Shown piece after piece: positions 17,315-25,501 of a stretch of DNA of 64,000 nt. A program made the position numbers and the translations under genes. The notes beneath the pieces are model-generated. The model was given only the letters and a program-made list of their open reading frames with translations. It was not told where the DNA came from and did no database searches. Numbering within the stretch: position 1 is the stretch's first letter; the number at the start of each line of letters is the position of its first letter. The DNA comes from Nocardia pseudovaccinii NBRC 100343 (GTDB lineage: Bacteria > Actinomycetota > Actinomycetes > Mycobacteriales > Mycobacteriaceae): contig NZ_BDBY01000103.1 of the NCBI RefSeq assembly GCF_001613225.1, positions 1 to 64,000 on the forward strand, in the 5' to 3' direction.

Positions 17315-19044
17315 CGAGCCTCCTCGAAATGGCGGTGCTGGACCGAATCGGATTGCGGCTGAACCGGAATCGGCCCGGCAACCCGTCGAAAGAGTTCGGC
17401 GATCAGGGACCCACCGCGCCCGGCAGCGGCGGTGCCGAAGACGAACTTGTCCGGCCGCAGCAGCACCACGCCGCCGGTCCCGACGCTTGCCTTGGCGAAC
17501 CAGCGGGTCAAAGTGCCGGTGTGGTCTTCGATATCGGCATAGTCGTCGCCGGTGGCGCGGCCGTCACCCGGTTCACCCTGCGGGCGCCCGCCGAGCGGAT
17601 ACACGGTGACGAAACGAGCGCCCCAGTCGTGCAACCTCGCCAAATCGTCCGCACCCAGCGCAGCCCGCGGATCAACACCGTTGCCGACGACAGCGAATCC
17701 GAGGCCGAGCACATCGTCGAAACGCCGATGCCGTCCGTCGTAGGTCCGTACGTCCGGTTGCGGAGCGATCGTTCCTTCCACACCGCGCAGCCCGCGCCGG
17801 GGTAGGCCGAGGTACGCACCGCGACGGAAGCGTGGTGCCGGTTTCATCTTCGCGGCGCGAATCCAGCCGCCCAACCCGGGAACTCGTAGCGCGGTGGTGA
17901 GTCCGATATCCCGGGCCGCCGCGACCAGCTTGTTGTCGAAGGAGACGATGTTCTTGTTCAGGACCGAGAAATCGATCATCGCCTTGGCGTGCGGCCGCCG
18001 CTCGGACTCGTAGCTGTCCAGAATCCTCAGGTCCGCACCCTGTTCGAGGATGGCGGTGAGCTTCCACGACAGGTTGTCCGCATCGCGCACACCGGAGTTC
18101 ATGCCCTGTCCGACGAACTGCGGTGTCATATGCGCGGCGTCACCGGCGATGAGGATCCGTCCGTCCCGCCACCGGTCGGCGACCACGGCATTGAAGGTGT
18201 AGACCAGCTTGCGCAGCACTTCGACCTCGTCCGGATCGACATAACGCGCGATGTGGCGACGGACGTTGTCCGGATCCTCCATCTCCTCTTTGGTCTGCGA
18301 TTCGTTCAGCATGAACTCGAAGCGATGATGCCCGTTCGGCTGTGGGCAGGACACGATCGGCATTGCCGGATCGCAGACGAAGTTGAAATACGGCAGATGC
18401 CGGAATGCGTCGATGCCGTCCCTGGCCTTCAGGTCCACCACGAGCCAACGCTCGGGAAAGCTGGTCCCACTCATATCGATACCAAGTTTCGTGCGCACCA
18501 CACTGCGCCCGCCGTCACAGCCGACCAGGAATTTCGCGCGCACCCGCTCCGCGGTCCGCGGGTCGGTATCCGGTGCGCGGTTGCCGTATCCGGTGCCCCG
18601 GCACTCGGCATGTTCGACGTTCACGCCGGATTCGTCCTGGTCGAAATCGACGACCTCACGTCCGCGACAGACAGTTACATGCGGATAGCTGCCGAGGGCA
18701 CTTTCAAGAGTGTTCTCCAGGTATGGCTGGTAGAGGAAATTGACCACCGGCCACCCCAGCGGACGGTCGGTCTGATGGAACTGCACCAGCACCCGGCCAT
18801 CAGCGCGCACCCACTGCACGGTGGAGTCGATATTCATATCGGCCGCGAGTTCGTCTGCCGCACCGGCGGTTTGGAAGATGCGCATACCTTCGTCGTCGGT
18901 GTAGACCGCGCGTGCGAGTCCGTAGTACTCCGGTTCCCGCTCCAGGACGAGCACGCGCGCGCCGCGCCGCCCCAGTAGGTTGGCCAGTGTGAGGCCGGTC
19001 GGGCCGAGGCCGACGACCACCACGTCGTAGTCGGTCGTACTCAT
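17311..19044 (-). CDS. FAD-dependent aromatic hydroxylase (MhpA-like)
   Basis: A 577-aa single-component flavoprotein monooxygenase. The GxGxxG FAD motif is in VVVVGLGPTGLTLANLLGRRGARVLVLERE (residues 6-35). The DG motif is in FLVGCDGGRSVVRTKLG, and the GD motif in ILIAGDAAHMTPQFVGQGMNSGVRDADNLSWKL. A C-terminal thioredoxin-like extension is present. This is the layout of 3-(3-hydroxyphenyl)propionate, resorcinol and 3-(2-hydroxyphenyl)propionate hydroxylases. The ATG at 19044 has AGGAGG upstream; the frame is open for 91 codons before it, but those overlap the dioxygenase. It would make the catechol that the adjacent extradiol dioxygenase opens. Exact substrate unknown. Confidence 0.92.
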   Translation of the reverse strand: MSTTDYDVVVVGLGPTGLTLANLLGRRGARVLVLEREPEYYGLARAVYTDDEGMRIFQTAGAADELAADMNIDSTVQWVRADGRVLVQFHQTDRPLGWPVVNFLYQPYLENTLESALGSYPHVTVCRGREVVDFDQDESGVNVEHAECRGTGYGNRAPDTDPRTAERVRAKFLVGCDGGRSVVRTKLGIDMSGTSFPERWLVVDLKARDGIDAFRHLPYFNFVCDPAMPIVSCPQPNGHHRFEFMLNESQTKEEMEDPDNVRRHIARYVDPDEVEVLRKLVYTFNAVVADRWRDGRILIAGDAAHMTPQFVGQGMNSGVRDADNLSWKLTAILEQGADLRILDSYESERRPHAKAMIDFSVLNKNIVSFDNKLVAAARDIGLTTALRVPGLGGWIRAAKMKPAPRFRRGAYLGLPRRGLRGVEGTIAPQPDVRTYDGRHRRFDDVLGLGFAVVGNGVDPRAALGADDLARLHDWGARFVTVYPLGGRPQGEPGDGRATGDDYADIEDHTGTLTRWFAKASVGTGGVVLLRPDKFVFGTAAAGRGGSLIAELFRRVAGPIPVQPQSDSVQHRHFEEAR

Positions 19045-20069
19045 CGTGAAAGTCCTCCTGCGAGTTGCGCAACGGTGATCTCCGGTGTGGTCGAGGTCCG
19101 CAGCGCCTGGCGGAATTGGGCGAATTTGTCCAGCACCGTTTCCCCGACCGTGGTGTGGCCCCAGATGCTGATGCCCTGGTAAGTCGTCGGTTCCCAGGTG
19201 GATTCGAGTTCGGGACCGATCACAACCGGGTTCCAGCCGACCTCGAGTTCGAAGCCGGACGGGCTCACGCAGTAGAAGGACAGTTCGCGGTCGTTGGTGT
19301 GCTGCCCGACCGACCACTGCATACGAAAGCCGAGATCGGTGACGCGCTGAAAGGCCGCCAGCATGTCGTCCAAGCTCGCGGACTGAATATTGATGTGCTG
19401 CACCCGGGTTCGCAGCGGGTCGATCTTGACGCCGCGAATATTGGCTATGGCGATCGAATGGTGGCGCTCGTTGACCCGCATGAATCGGATCTTCATCTTC
19501 AACCCGGAGATGTTCTCATCGATGTAATCGGTCAGTCGCGAGTCGAAAACCGTGTGGTAGTAACCACGCATCGCTTCCGGTTCGCGCGAAACGATCGCGA
19601 CATGGCCCATACCGGCCTCCCCCGTCACCCATCCGGAGCTGAGCATCCGCAGTGGTTCGGGTGTTGATATCGGAGCCGTGAAAATTTCCTGCGCAATGCC
19701 TTTCGGGCCAGGAAAGCGCCATAGACGCTCCACGCCACGCAGCGCGGTCTCCTCCGGGGTGCCCTCGACGACCGGGACACCGCGATCTGTCACCCGGGCG
19801 ATAATGCGGTCGAAGGTGTCGTGGTCGTCGATGTGCCAGCCCAGTGCGGTGACATCTTCGGCGGGACCACGCTGGATGAGGAACCGGCAGGCGCGCTCGT
19901 CCAGACGCAGGCGTAGTGCATTGCGGTCGACCTCGTCCACGTGCATGCCGATTGCCTCGGCACCGAAGCGACGCCAGTCCGGCAGCCGATTAGATTGCAC
20001 CGCAACATATCCCAGGTGCACCGAGCCGAACACCGAGGCATCGGTATTGGGGCGCAGAAAATCGTTCAT
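19041..20069 (-). CDS. Extradiol (meta-cleavage) dioxygenase, two-module VOC type
   Basis: A 342-aa type I extradiol dioxygenase. Two vicinal-oxygen-chelate modules occupy about residues 15-140 and 155-300. The Fe(II) ligands read as His in EAGMGHVAIV, His in RHHSIAIAN and Glu in SPSGFELEVGW. This resembles 2,3-dihydroxybiphenyl and steroid (HsaC) dioxygenases more than the LigB-type MhpB. The ATG at 20069 (MNDFLRPNTDAS) is preferred over an upstream ATG that overlaps the hydrolase gene. It is 2 nt from the end of the hydrolase gene and overlaps the hydroxylase gene by 4 nt. It would cleave the substituted catechol made by that hydroxylase. Confidence 0.93.
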   Translation of the reverse strand: MNDFLRPNTDASVFGSVHLGYVAVQSNRLPDWRRFGAEAIGMHVDEVDRNALRLRLDERACRFLIQRGPAEDVTALGWHIDDHDTFDRIIARVTDRGVPVVEGTPEETALRGVERLWRFPGPKGIAQEIFTAPISTPEPLRMLSSGWVTGEAGMGHVAIVSREPEAMRGYYHTVFDSRLTDYIDENISGLKMKIRFMRVNERHHSIAIANIRGVKIDPLRTRVQHINIQSASLDDMLAAFQRVTDLGFRMQWSVGQHTNDRELSFYCVSPSGFELEVGWNPVVIGPELESTWEPTTYQGISIWGHTTVGETVLDKFAQFRQALRTSTTPEITVAQLAGGLSR

Positions 20070-20071
20070 CG

Positions 20072-20935
20072 TCAGGCCTCTAGGAATGCGGCGGCCAGTG
20101 CGTTGAACAGCTCCGCGCGTTCCCACTGCACCCAGTGCCCGGTGTTGGCCGCCAGGTACAGATCGCAGTTGGGCATCGCATCGGCCAGCATCCGGCCGCC
20201 TGCGGGACGGTTGACCTTGTCATCGGCGCCCCAGATAACCAGGGTCGGATGAGCCACCTCGCTCAGCCGGGAGTCCCGGGTGAAATCCATCCGCCACAAC
20301 GTCCGCAGGGCCAGGGGTCCGGAGGGACGGCGCAGCGGTGGATTCGCGATCACCTCGGGATCGATGCTGGCCTGGAATCGCAGTTCGATGAGCTCGTCGG
20401 GCACCGCGGCGCCGTCGAAGACCAGGTATTCGCGGATGAACCGGGTGATCTTCTCCCGGCTCGGTCCGTCACCCGGATAATAGGCGAGCAACTCCTGCAG
20501 CCCCTTGGTCGGCAGCCCGCGCGTGGAACCGACACCGCCGGGGCCCATCAGGATCATTCGGCCCACCTTTTCCGGCCGATCCATCGCCAACCGCAGCGCG
20601 GCGGCACCGCCGTAAGAGTTGCCGACCAGGTGCGCCGAGTCCACGCCGAGTTCGTCCAACAGACCTCCGACCGCCCGCGCGAGATCGCCGAACGGGTCGG
20701 ACTGATCGACATGCTTCGAGGAGCGCCCGTAGCCCGGCATATCCGGCACGATGACGCGAAACCGCTGTGCCAGCGCCTCGATATTGCGCGAATAGTTGGA
20801 CAGCCCGGTCGCACCTGGTCCGCCGCCGTGCAACAGCACCACCGCGGGACCGGATCCGACCTCGCTGAAGAAGACCTCACGCTGGCCGACCCGGACCGTC
20901 CGTCCGGCGCCGACCCCCTTGTCGATGCTTGTCAC
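20072..20935 (-). CDS. Meta-cleavage product (C-C bond) hydrolase, alpha/beta fold
   Basis: A 287-aa alpha/beta hydrolase of the BphD/MhpC/HsaD group. The oxyanion region is VVLLHGGGPGATGLSNYSRNI, the nucleophile Ser is in LVGNSYGGAAAL near residue 115, the acid Asp in LVIWGADDKVN and the His in AANTGHWVQWE. The GGGPGA turn is characteristic of meta-cleavage product hydrolases. The GTG at 20935 has an excellent ribosome site (GGAGGT, 4 nt away), which I prefer over ATG codons 9-19 codons upstream. It is the first gene of the operon, directly below the triple palindrome region. Confidence 0.93.
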   Translation of the reverse strand: MTSIDKGVGAGRTVRVGQREVFFSEVGSGPAVVLLHGGGPGATGLSNYSRNIEALAQRFRVIVPDMPGYGRSSKHVDQSDPFGDLARAVGGLLDELGVDSAHLVGNSYGGAAALRLAMDRPEKVGRMILMGPGGVGSTRGLPTKGLQELLAYYPGDGPSREKITRFIREYLVFDGAAVPDELIELRFQASIDPEVIANPPLRRPSGPLALRTLWRMDFTRDSRLSEVAHPTLVIWGADDKVNRPAGGRMLADAMPNCDLYLAANTGHWVQWERAELFNALAAAFLEA

Positions 20936-20955
20936 AGCTACCTCCACGACGTTGT

Positions 20956-20969
20956 TGATGAAATCATCA
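20956..20969. promoter_or_regulatory. Palindrome copy 1 upstream of the meta-cleavage operon
   Basis: TGATGAAATCATCA: perfect 6-bp arms TGATGA/TCATCA around AA. It lies just upstream of the ribosome site of the first operon gene. With copies 2 and 3 it forms a cluster at 44- and 53-nt spacing, suggesting cooperative binding by a dimeric regulator not identified here. Confidence 0.65.
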
Positions 20970-20999
20970 GTCACGATCACCATCTCTGTCAAGAGGAAA

Positions 21000-21013
21000 T
21001 GATGAAAGCATCA
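21000..21013. promoter_or_regulatory. Palindrome copy 2 (TGATGA-AA-GCATCA)
   Basis: Same 14-bp unit as copy 1 with one mismatch in the right arm. It is in the intergenic space between the divergent hydrolase and acyltransferase genes. Confidence 0.55.
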
Positions 21014-21052
21014 GAATGACGCGCATCCAGATTTGACGAGTTTTCTCAGTAA

Positions 21053-21066
21053 TGATGAAATTATCA
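21053..21066. promoter_or_regulatory. Palindrome copy 3 (TGATGA-AA-TTATCA)
   Basis: Third copy of the 14-bp unit with one mismatch in the right arm. It lies upstream of the GTG start of the plus-strand acyltransferase at 21180, so the regulator may control both directions. Confidence 0.55.
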
Positions 21067-21179
21067 CCAGATTGAGCAGCCTCGATCTGGATCGCGAGGG
21101 TCTACGACCTCGATCATGCGCCGTCGAAGTCGCGCCGAAATTCTTTACCGAGCGCGTTGGCGCACGAAGGGGGAATACC

Positions 21180-22577
21180 GTGAGTCGTCCGAAACGACGC
21201 AAGCACCTCACCGTCGACGATTCGTTCTGGATGTGGCTCGAATCGCCCGAAACTCCCATGCAGGTCGCGGCCCTGGCGATCTTCGCGGCGCAGGACGAAC
21301 CGGCCACCGCGGTCGTCGAACGAATCGTGACCGCATTCCGGTGTCACCGCGATGTCGATCCGCGATTCCGGTCGTTGCTCGGCTATCGCCGCTTCCCGCG
21401 GCGCACCCGACTCGAAGCAGCCGAACACATCGACACAGACCGCCACCTGCACCACCACGCTCTATCCGGACCTGGTGGCGAACACAAACTGGCACAACTG
21501 ATTTCACGCCTACACTCGGATCGGCTCGACCCTCGACGACCGATGTGGGAAGTACACGTCATCGATGGACTCGATGACAATCGGTTCGCCATCTACCTGA
21601 AGGCACATCACGCGTTGATCAACGGTGTCGACGCGGTACGCCTGTTCGGCCGGTCCCTCGCCACCGACGCCGACGCCCCGATCACCGCCCCGGTGTGGGC
21701 GACCGTTCGCAGATCACCGACGAAAGCCACCGCAGGCCGACGTCGACCGAGTCGAGTCGATATTCTGACCGCCATTGCGCGTGCCACCAAAACCCTGTGG
21801 CGTGCCGGATACACGGACTCGCCGCTGGTCGGACCGTTCGCGGCACCGCGATCGCCGCTCAACGTCGACGAGATCGGACCGAATCGCCAGATCGCTACGG
21901 CCGCAATCGAATTAGGCCGCATCAAGCGACTGGCGAAGCGCAGCGATACCACCGTCAACGACATCGTGCTGACCGCCTGCGCCACGGCGCTGCGCCGGTA
22001 CATGATCGAGATCGCCGACCTACCCGATAGGCCGTTGGTGCTCGGCTGCCCGGTCTCCATCGCACCCGAGGGATCCGCGACCGCCAGCTCGATCGGCATC
22101 ATGTTCGTCGACTCGGCCACGGACGAACCGGATGCCGGGGTTCGGCTGTCGCGGATCTCCGCCTCGACGCGGGCGGCGAAGCAACATCAGTCGGCCTTGC
22201 CGCACGCGGCCCTGGTCGGCTACGCGATTGTCGCCATGGCGCCGCACACACTGCGCCAACTCGTGCCCGGCGCCGTCGCCCACGTGCCGCCGACGTTCAA
22301 CCTGATCGTGTCGAACGTACCGGGTCCCGACCGACCGCTCTATCTCGCCGGAGCGCGGATGGTCGAGATGTATCCCCTTTCGCTGCTGTTCAAGGGAGAA
22401 GTACTCAATATCACCGCGGTGTCCTACGACGGTCGGCTGCACTTCGGCTTCATCGCATCCCGCACCGCCCTCCCAGATGTCGCCCGCCTCACCCGTTACC
22501 TCGGTGACGCCTTCGACGAACTCGAAGACCGCTACGCCACGGTGCTGCCCGATCTGGCGCGCAGGCCAGCCGGATAG
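21180..22577 (+). CDS. WS/DGAT-type acyltransferase with altered catalytic motif
   Basis: A 465-aa member of the wax ester synthase/diacylglycerol acyltransferase family. It starts VSRPKRRKHLTVDDSFWMWLESPETPMQVAALAIF, as expected, and ends with SNVPGPDRPLYLAGARMVEMYPLS, the conserved C-terminal block. The catalytic motif HHxxxDG reads HHALING, with Asn in place of Asp, near residue 145. That could lower activity or change its specificity. I chose the GTG at 21180 with AAGGGGG upstream; the frame is open for 49 codons before it but with no family resemblance. Divergent from the meta-cleavage operon and sharing its palindromes. Confidence 0.88.
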   Translation: MSRPKRRKHLTVDDSFWMWLESPETPMQVAALAIFAAQDEPATAVVERIVTAFRCHRDVDPRFRSLLGYRRFPRRTRLEAAEHIDTDRHLHHHALSGPGGEHKLAQLISRLHSDRLDPRRPMWEVHVIDGLDDNRFAIYLKAHHALINGVDAVRLFGRSLATDADAPITAPVWATVRRSPTKATAGRRRPSRVDILTAIARATKTLWRAGYTDSPLVGPFAAPRSPLNVDEIGPNRQIATAAIELGRIKRLAKRSDTTVNDIVLTACATALRRYMIEIADLPDRPLVLGCPVSIAPEGSATASSIGIMFVDSATDEPDAGVRLSRISASTRAAKQHQSALPHAALVGYAIVAMAPHTLRQLVPGAVAHVPPTFNLIVSNVPGPDRPLYLAGARMVEMYPLSLLFKGEVLNITAVSYDGRLHFGFIASRTALPDVARLTRYLGDAFDELEDRYATVLPDLARRPAG

Positions 22578-22661
22578 GCGTGAGCTGCGGTTATGGCATA
22601 TACAACGGGTTCGATCGGCCTACCCTGGGAAGTGGATTCACGAGACCGAAGGGAAGGCGAA

Positions 22662-23240
22662 ATGAACCGCGGAGGTGACCCATTCGCCCACACCGAACAG
22701 ACAGCGCGAATCTGGCTCGACACCGTTATGGAGTGCCTGGGGACCAGTGATCGCCGTTACGCGTACCGCGCGCTCCGCGCGTGGTTGCATACGGTGCGTG
22801 ATCGTCTGACGGTGGATGCGGCAGCGCATCTCGGCGCGCAGCTCCCGGAGCTGTTGCGCGGCATTTACTACGAGGGCTGGCGTCCGAGCGACGTTCCGAA
22901 ACGCTACGACCAATCCGAATTCGTCCAGCTCTTCGCCGCGGAGGCCACGATCTCCGACGGCGATGTGCCGTTTACGGTGACCTGTTTGAGCGCGGCACTG
23001 CGGGACCGGTTCTCTCCGGGCACGCTGGAGCACGCCCTCGAACAACTGCCACCCACACTGCGCGAGCTCCTGTTGTCCCCCGAAACGGCCCCACCCAAGA
23101 CGGCCAGGCACGGTACGGCCGATCGGTTGGATCGACTGGAACGGTCGGTCGAGTCACTCTCGGATACGCTCGCGCGCATCGATCAGCGGCTGGCCGGTAT
23201 GTCATCGGATCAGGCCGGTAAGTACGAGGCCGTCTATTAG
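22662..23240 (+). CDS. DUF2267 domain protein
   Basis: A 192-aa protein. The N-terminal about 130 residues match the DUF2267 pattern: ARIWLDTVMECLGTSDRRYAYRALRAWLHTVRDRLTVDAAAHLGAQLPELLRGIYYEGWRP, followed by a second similar half. The last about 40 residues form a short coiled-coil-like tail (DRLDRLERSVESLSDTLARIDQRL). Function unknown; these proteins are soluble and widespread. I start at the ATG at 22662 with GGGAAGG upstream. An earlier in-frame ATG has no ribosome site. Confidence 0.83.
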   Translation: MNRGGDPFAHTEQTARIWLDTVMECLGTSDRRYAYRALRAWLHTVRDRLTVDAAAHLGAQLPELLRGIYYEGWRPSDVPKRYDQSEFVQLFAAEATISDGDVPFTVTCLSAALRDRFSPGTLEHALEQLPPTLRELLLSPETAPPKTARHGTADRLDRLERSVESLSDTLARIDQRLAGMSSDQAGKYEAVY

Positions 23241-23363
23241 CCACGGTTTAACAGATAGTCCAGCGGTAACCCGCACATTGACGCTGCTCGGCGAGTACGA
23301 GATCAGCGCGAACCTCTCCGATTCCGACGCAGCTTTCGAACCATCGATCGACCGGAGGAAACT

Positions 23364-23858
23364 ATGGCGAATCCCACCAGCCAGCGATCCGACGTGCAAC
23401 GGACGCCGGCCCGCGCGGACCTGCACAGTGCCGCGTTCACCGACCACGCGACGATTCCGGACCGCTACTCCTACGACGGCGGAAACGTTGTCCCGCCGCT
23501 CGAGTGGAGTGGCATCCCCGACGACGCCGAAGAGCTCGTCCTGTTGTGTGAGGACGAGGACGCACCGGGCGGCCCGTTCACCCACTGGCTGATGACCGGC
23601 ATCGCGCCGAATGCGACCAGTGTCCGGGCGGACGCGCCGCCGCCCATGGCCGTCGTAGGTCCCAATGACTTCGGCGAAATAGGCTGGAGCGGTCCGCGAC
23701 CGCCGGTCGGCGACCAGCCGCACCGGTACTTCTTCCGCCTCTACGCCCTGGACCAAAAGCCCGGATTCACCAAGGAAACCACGGCCGACGTGGTCCGCTC
23801 CGCCATCACGGACCACGTCATCGCGAGTGGCACCCTGGTCGGCCTCTTCGCCGCCTGA
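23364..23858 (+). CDS. YbhB/YbcL-type Raf-kinase-inhibitor-like (PEBP) protein
   Basis: A 164-aa phosphatidylethanolamine-binding-protein fold. Signatures: YDGGNVVPPLEWSGIPDDAEELVLLCEDEDAPGGPFTHWLMTGI (the PPL and DPDAP-like blocks of bacterial PEBPs), then GPRPPVGDQPHRYFFRLYALD. The start at 23364 has GGAGG upstream. The physiological ligand of bacterial members is not established. It seems to be a single-gene unit. Confidence 0.92.
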   Translation: MANPTSQRSDVQRTPARADLHSAAFTDHATIPDRYSYDGGNVVPPLEWSGIPDDAEELVLLCEDEDAPGGPFTHWLMTGIAPNATSVRADAPPPMAVVGPNDFGEIGWSGPRPPVGDQPHRYFFRLYALDQKPGFTKETTADVVRSAITDHVIASGTLVGLFAA

Positions 23859-23935
23859 CCCACCCGCACCGCACATCTTTACGCCGCGATCGCCTCGGCG
23901 CGAGTAATCCTCGCGTGACAGCGGGTCGAGGCGAC

Positions 23936-24204
23936 CTCCTGCTGCGCCGATCAGATAACGGGCGAACGGCACAACGACGCTGAGCAGGAACGGAATTCGC
24001 CAACCCCACGTTTGGAACGCGTCATCGGGCAATAGCGCCGACGTCGGCAAAAACGCTGCGGCAGCGAGGATTCGACCGGCCTGCACCCTTGCAGCGTCAA
24101 GGTGGCGAAGAAACGGGCGGCGGCCTGCGCGTAGTTGAAGAAGTCGTAGTACTCGAGCGCACCGCCGATCCAGCCGCTGGCGGCGGCCTTTCCCGGTGAC
24201 TTGC
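23936..24204 (-). pseudogene. Wreck of a metabolite:H+ symporter (MHS-type MFS transporter)
   Basis: In one frame, AAASGWIGGALEYYDFFNYAQAAARFF (24204 downwards) is the start of MHS-family transporters. In another frame, FLPTSALLPDDAFQTWGWRIPFLLSVVV (24050-23960) is a block normally found about 180 residues further on. They are now about 90 nt apart and out of frame, so a large internal deletion plus frameshift has destroyed the gene. Beyond them I find nothing of the remainder. An aromatic-acid permease once serving this catabolic region is likely. Confidence 0.7.
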
Positions 24205-24375
24205 GCACGTTTGGGCGATCAGATCGTTTCGAACAGTTCGATGTCGGCGGCAGCCGCGCAGAGTTTGTCCCCGACCATGCCGTCGATCGATATATGGGAC
24301 TTGAGTCGCCATCGGATTCGGCATACGATGTTCGCATAACAACCAAATGTACGTATTGCGCACAAAGAGGGTGCT
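24205..24375. promoter_or_regulatory. Leader and probable promoter region of the pca operon
   Basis: AT-richer than its surroundings around 24300-24365 and directly upstream of the alcohol dehydrogenase remnant and pcaI. GCATACG (24321-24327) and CGTATTGC (24353-24360) form an imperfect inverted pair, possibly a site for the IclR-type PcaR. No canonical element is certain. Confidence 0.35.
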
Positions 24376-24678
24376 ATGAAGGCGGCCGCCTTGGTTGCGT
24401 CGGAACGGAGCACGGTCGCGGAGTTGCCGGACCCGGTCTGCGGGCGGGGTGGTCCTTACCGGCAATTGCGGCTGATCGGCTCGCTCATCTACGACCACCC
24501 GAGCGATTTCGCCGACACCACGGCCCTGCTCGACTCCGGTGCGATCGCACCGAGCCGGGCGCTGCAGGCCGAATTCGCACTCGACGACGCCGATCGAGCC
24601 TTCGCCGCGGTGCGATCCACCCCGGGCAAGTGCTGGATTCGGCTCGGTCGCGTTTCCACGATTTCGAATAGGGAGTGA
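24376..24678 (+). pseudogene. Internally deleted zinc-type alcohol dehydrogenase (100 codons)
   Basis: MKAAALVASERSTVAELPDPVCG is a typical start for medium-chain dehydrogenases. It is joined in frame to a normal C-terminus, LRLIGSLIYDHPSDFADTTALLDSGAIAPSRALQAEFALDDADRAFAAVRSTPGKCWIRL. About 240 central codons (catalytic zinc site and NAD fold) are missing, so the product cannot be an active dehydrogenase. It still has a start codon, a ribosome site (GAGGG) and an intact frame that stops 1 nt before pcaI. It may be translated as a leader for the operon. Confidence 0.75.
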
Positions 24679-24679
24679 T

Positions 24680-25501
24680 ATGGCCAGGATTACCTCCTTG
24701 GCAGCTGCGGTCGGCGAACTCGTCCGCGACGGCGATACGGTCGCGCTGGAAGGGTTCACACATCTGATCCCGGTGGCCGCCGGGCAAGAGATCATCCGCC
24801 AGCGCAGGCGGGATCTGACGCTGGTGCGGATGACACCGGACATCGTCTACGACCAGCTGATCGGGGCCGGTTGCGCACGCAAGCTGATCTTTTCCTGGGG
24901 CGGCAATCCGGGCGTCGGCTCGCTGCACCGGTTCCGCGACGCTGTACAGCATGCCTGGCCCACGGCGTTGGATATCGAAGAGCACAGCCACGCCGGTATG
25001 GCGAATCGTTATGTCGCGGGGGCGTCCGGATTGCCTTTCGCTGTGCTGCGCGGATACGTCGGCACCGATCTGCCGACGGTCACCGACACCATCAAACCGA
25101 TCACCTGCCCGTTCACCGGTGAGCAGCTGACCGCGGTTCCGGCGATCAATCCCGATGTCACGGTCATCCACGCCCAGCGCGCCGATCGGGCCGGAAATGT
25201 GCAGCTGTGGGGGCTGCTCGGGGTGCAGAAGGAGGCGGTGCTAGCCGCCCGCCGCAGCCTGGTCACGGTCGAGGAGATCGTCGACGAACTGACCCCGGTG
25301 CCCGGCGCGATCGTGCTGCCCGCATGGGCGGTGACCGCCGTCGCGCAGGCGCCCGGCGGCGCGCATCCGTCCTACGCGCAGGGCTATTCCGAACGCGACA
25401 ACGCCTACTACGAGGCCTGGGACGCGATCGGCCGAGACCGTGACCAGTTCACCCGCTGGCTCGACGAAAACGTGTACACCGCCACCACGGAGACAGTATG
25501 A
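24680..25501 (+). CDS. pcaI: 3-oxoadipate CoA-transferase subunit A
   Basis: A 273-aa family I CoA-transferase alpha subunit. It starts MARITSLAAAVGELVRDGDTVALEGFTHLIPVAAGQEIIRQ (glycine-loop region). Later blocks FAVLRGYVGTDLP and NPDVTVIHAQRADRAGNVQLWG are standard. With PcaJ it moves CoA from succinyl-CoA to 3-oxoadipate. It opens the pca gene run; GGGAG precedes the ATG at 24680. The stop overlaps pcaJ by 4 nt. A family paralogue acting on another oxoacid cannot be excluded, but the neighbours make PcaI most likely. Confidence 0.9.
   Translation: MARITSLAAAVGELVRDGDTVALEGFTHLIPVAAGQEIIRQRRRDLTLVRMTPDIVYDQLIGAGCARKLIFSWGGNPGVGSLHRFRDAVQHAWPTALDIEEHSHAGMANRYVAGASGLPFAVLRGYVGTDLPTVTDTIKPITCPFTGEQLTAVPAINPDVTVIHAQRADRAGNVQLWGLLGVQKEAVLAARRSLVTVEEIVDELTPVPGAIVLPAWAVTAVAQAPGGAHPSYAQGYSERDNAYYEAWDAIGRDRDQFTRWLDENVYTATTETV

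Noticed and set aside
19045..19317. N-terminal 91-codon extension of the flavin hydroxylase
   Set aside because: It overlaps the dioxygenase gene, has no ribosome site and the real Rossmann start lies at 19044.
21033..21179. 49-codon N-terminal extension of the WS/DGAT protein
   Set aside because: It covers the third palindrome and shows no family similarity; the GTG at 21180 has a good ribosome site.
23202..23935. Minus-strand frame continuing past the MHS transporter wreck
   Set aside because: Only its first part resembles the transporter; the rest is antisense to the PEBP gene and has no domain.
24321..24360. Strict PcaR/IclR consensus site
   Set aside because: Only an imperfect inverted pair is present, so it is kept as a low-confidence region and not as a named site.
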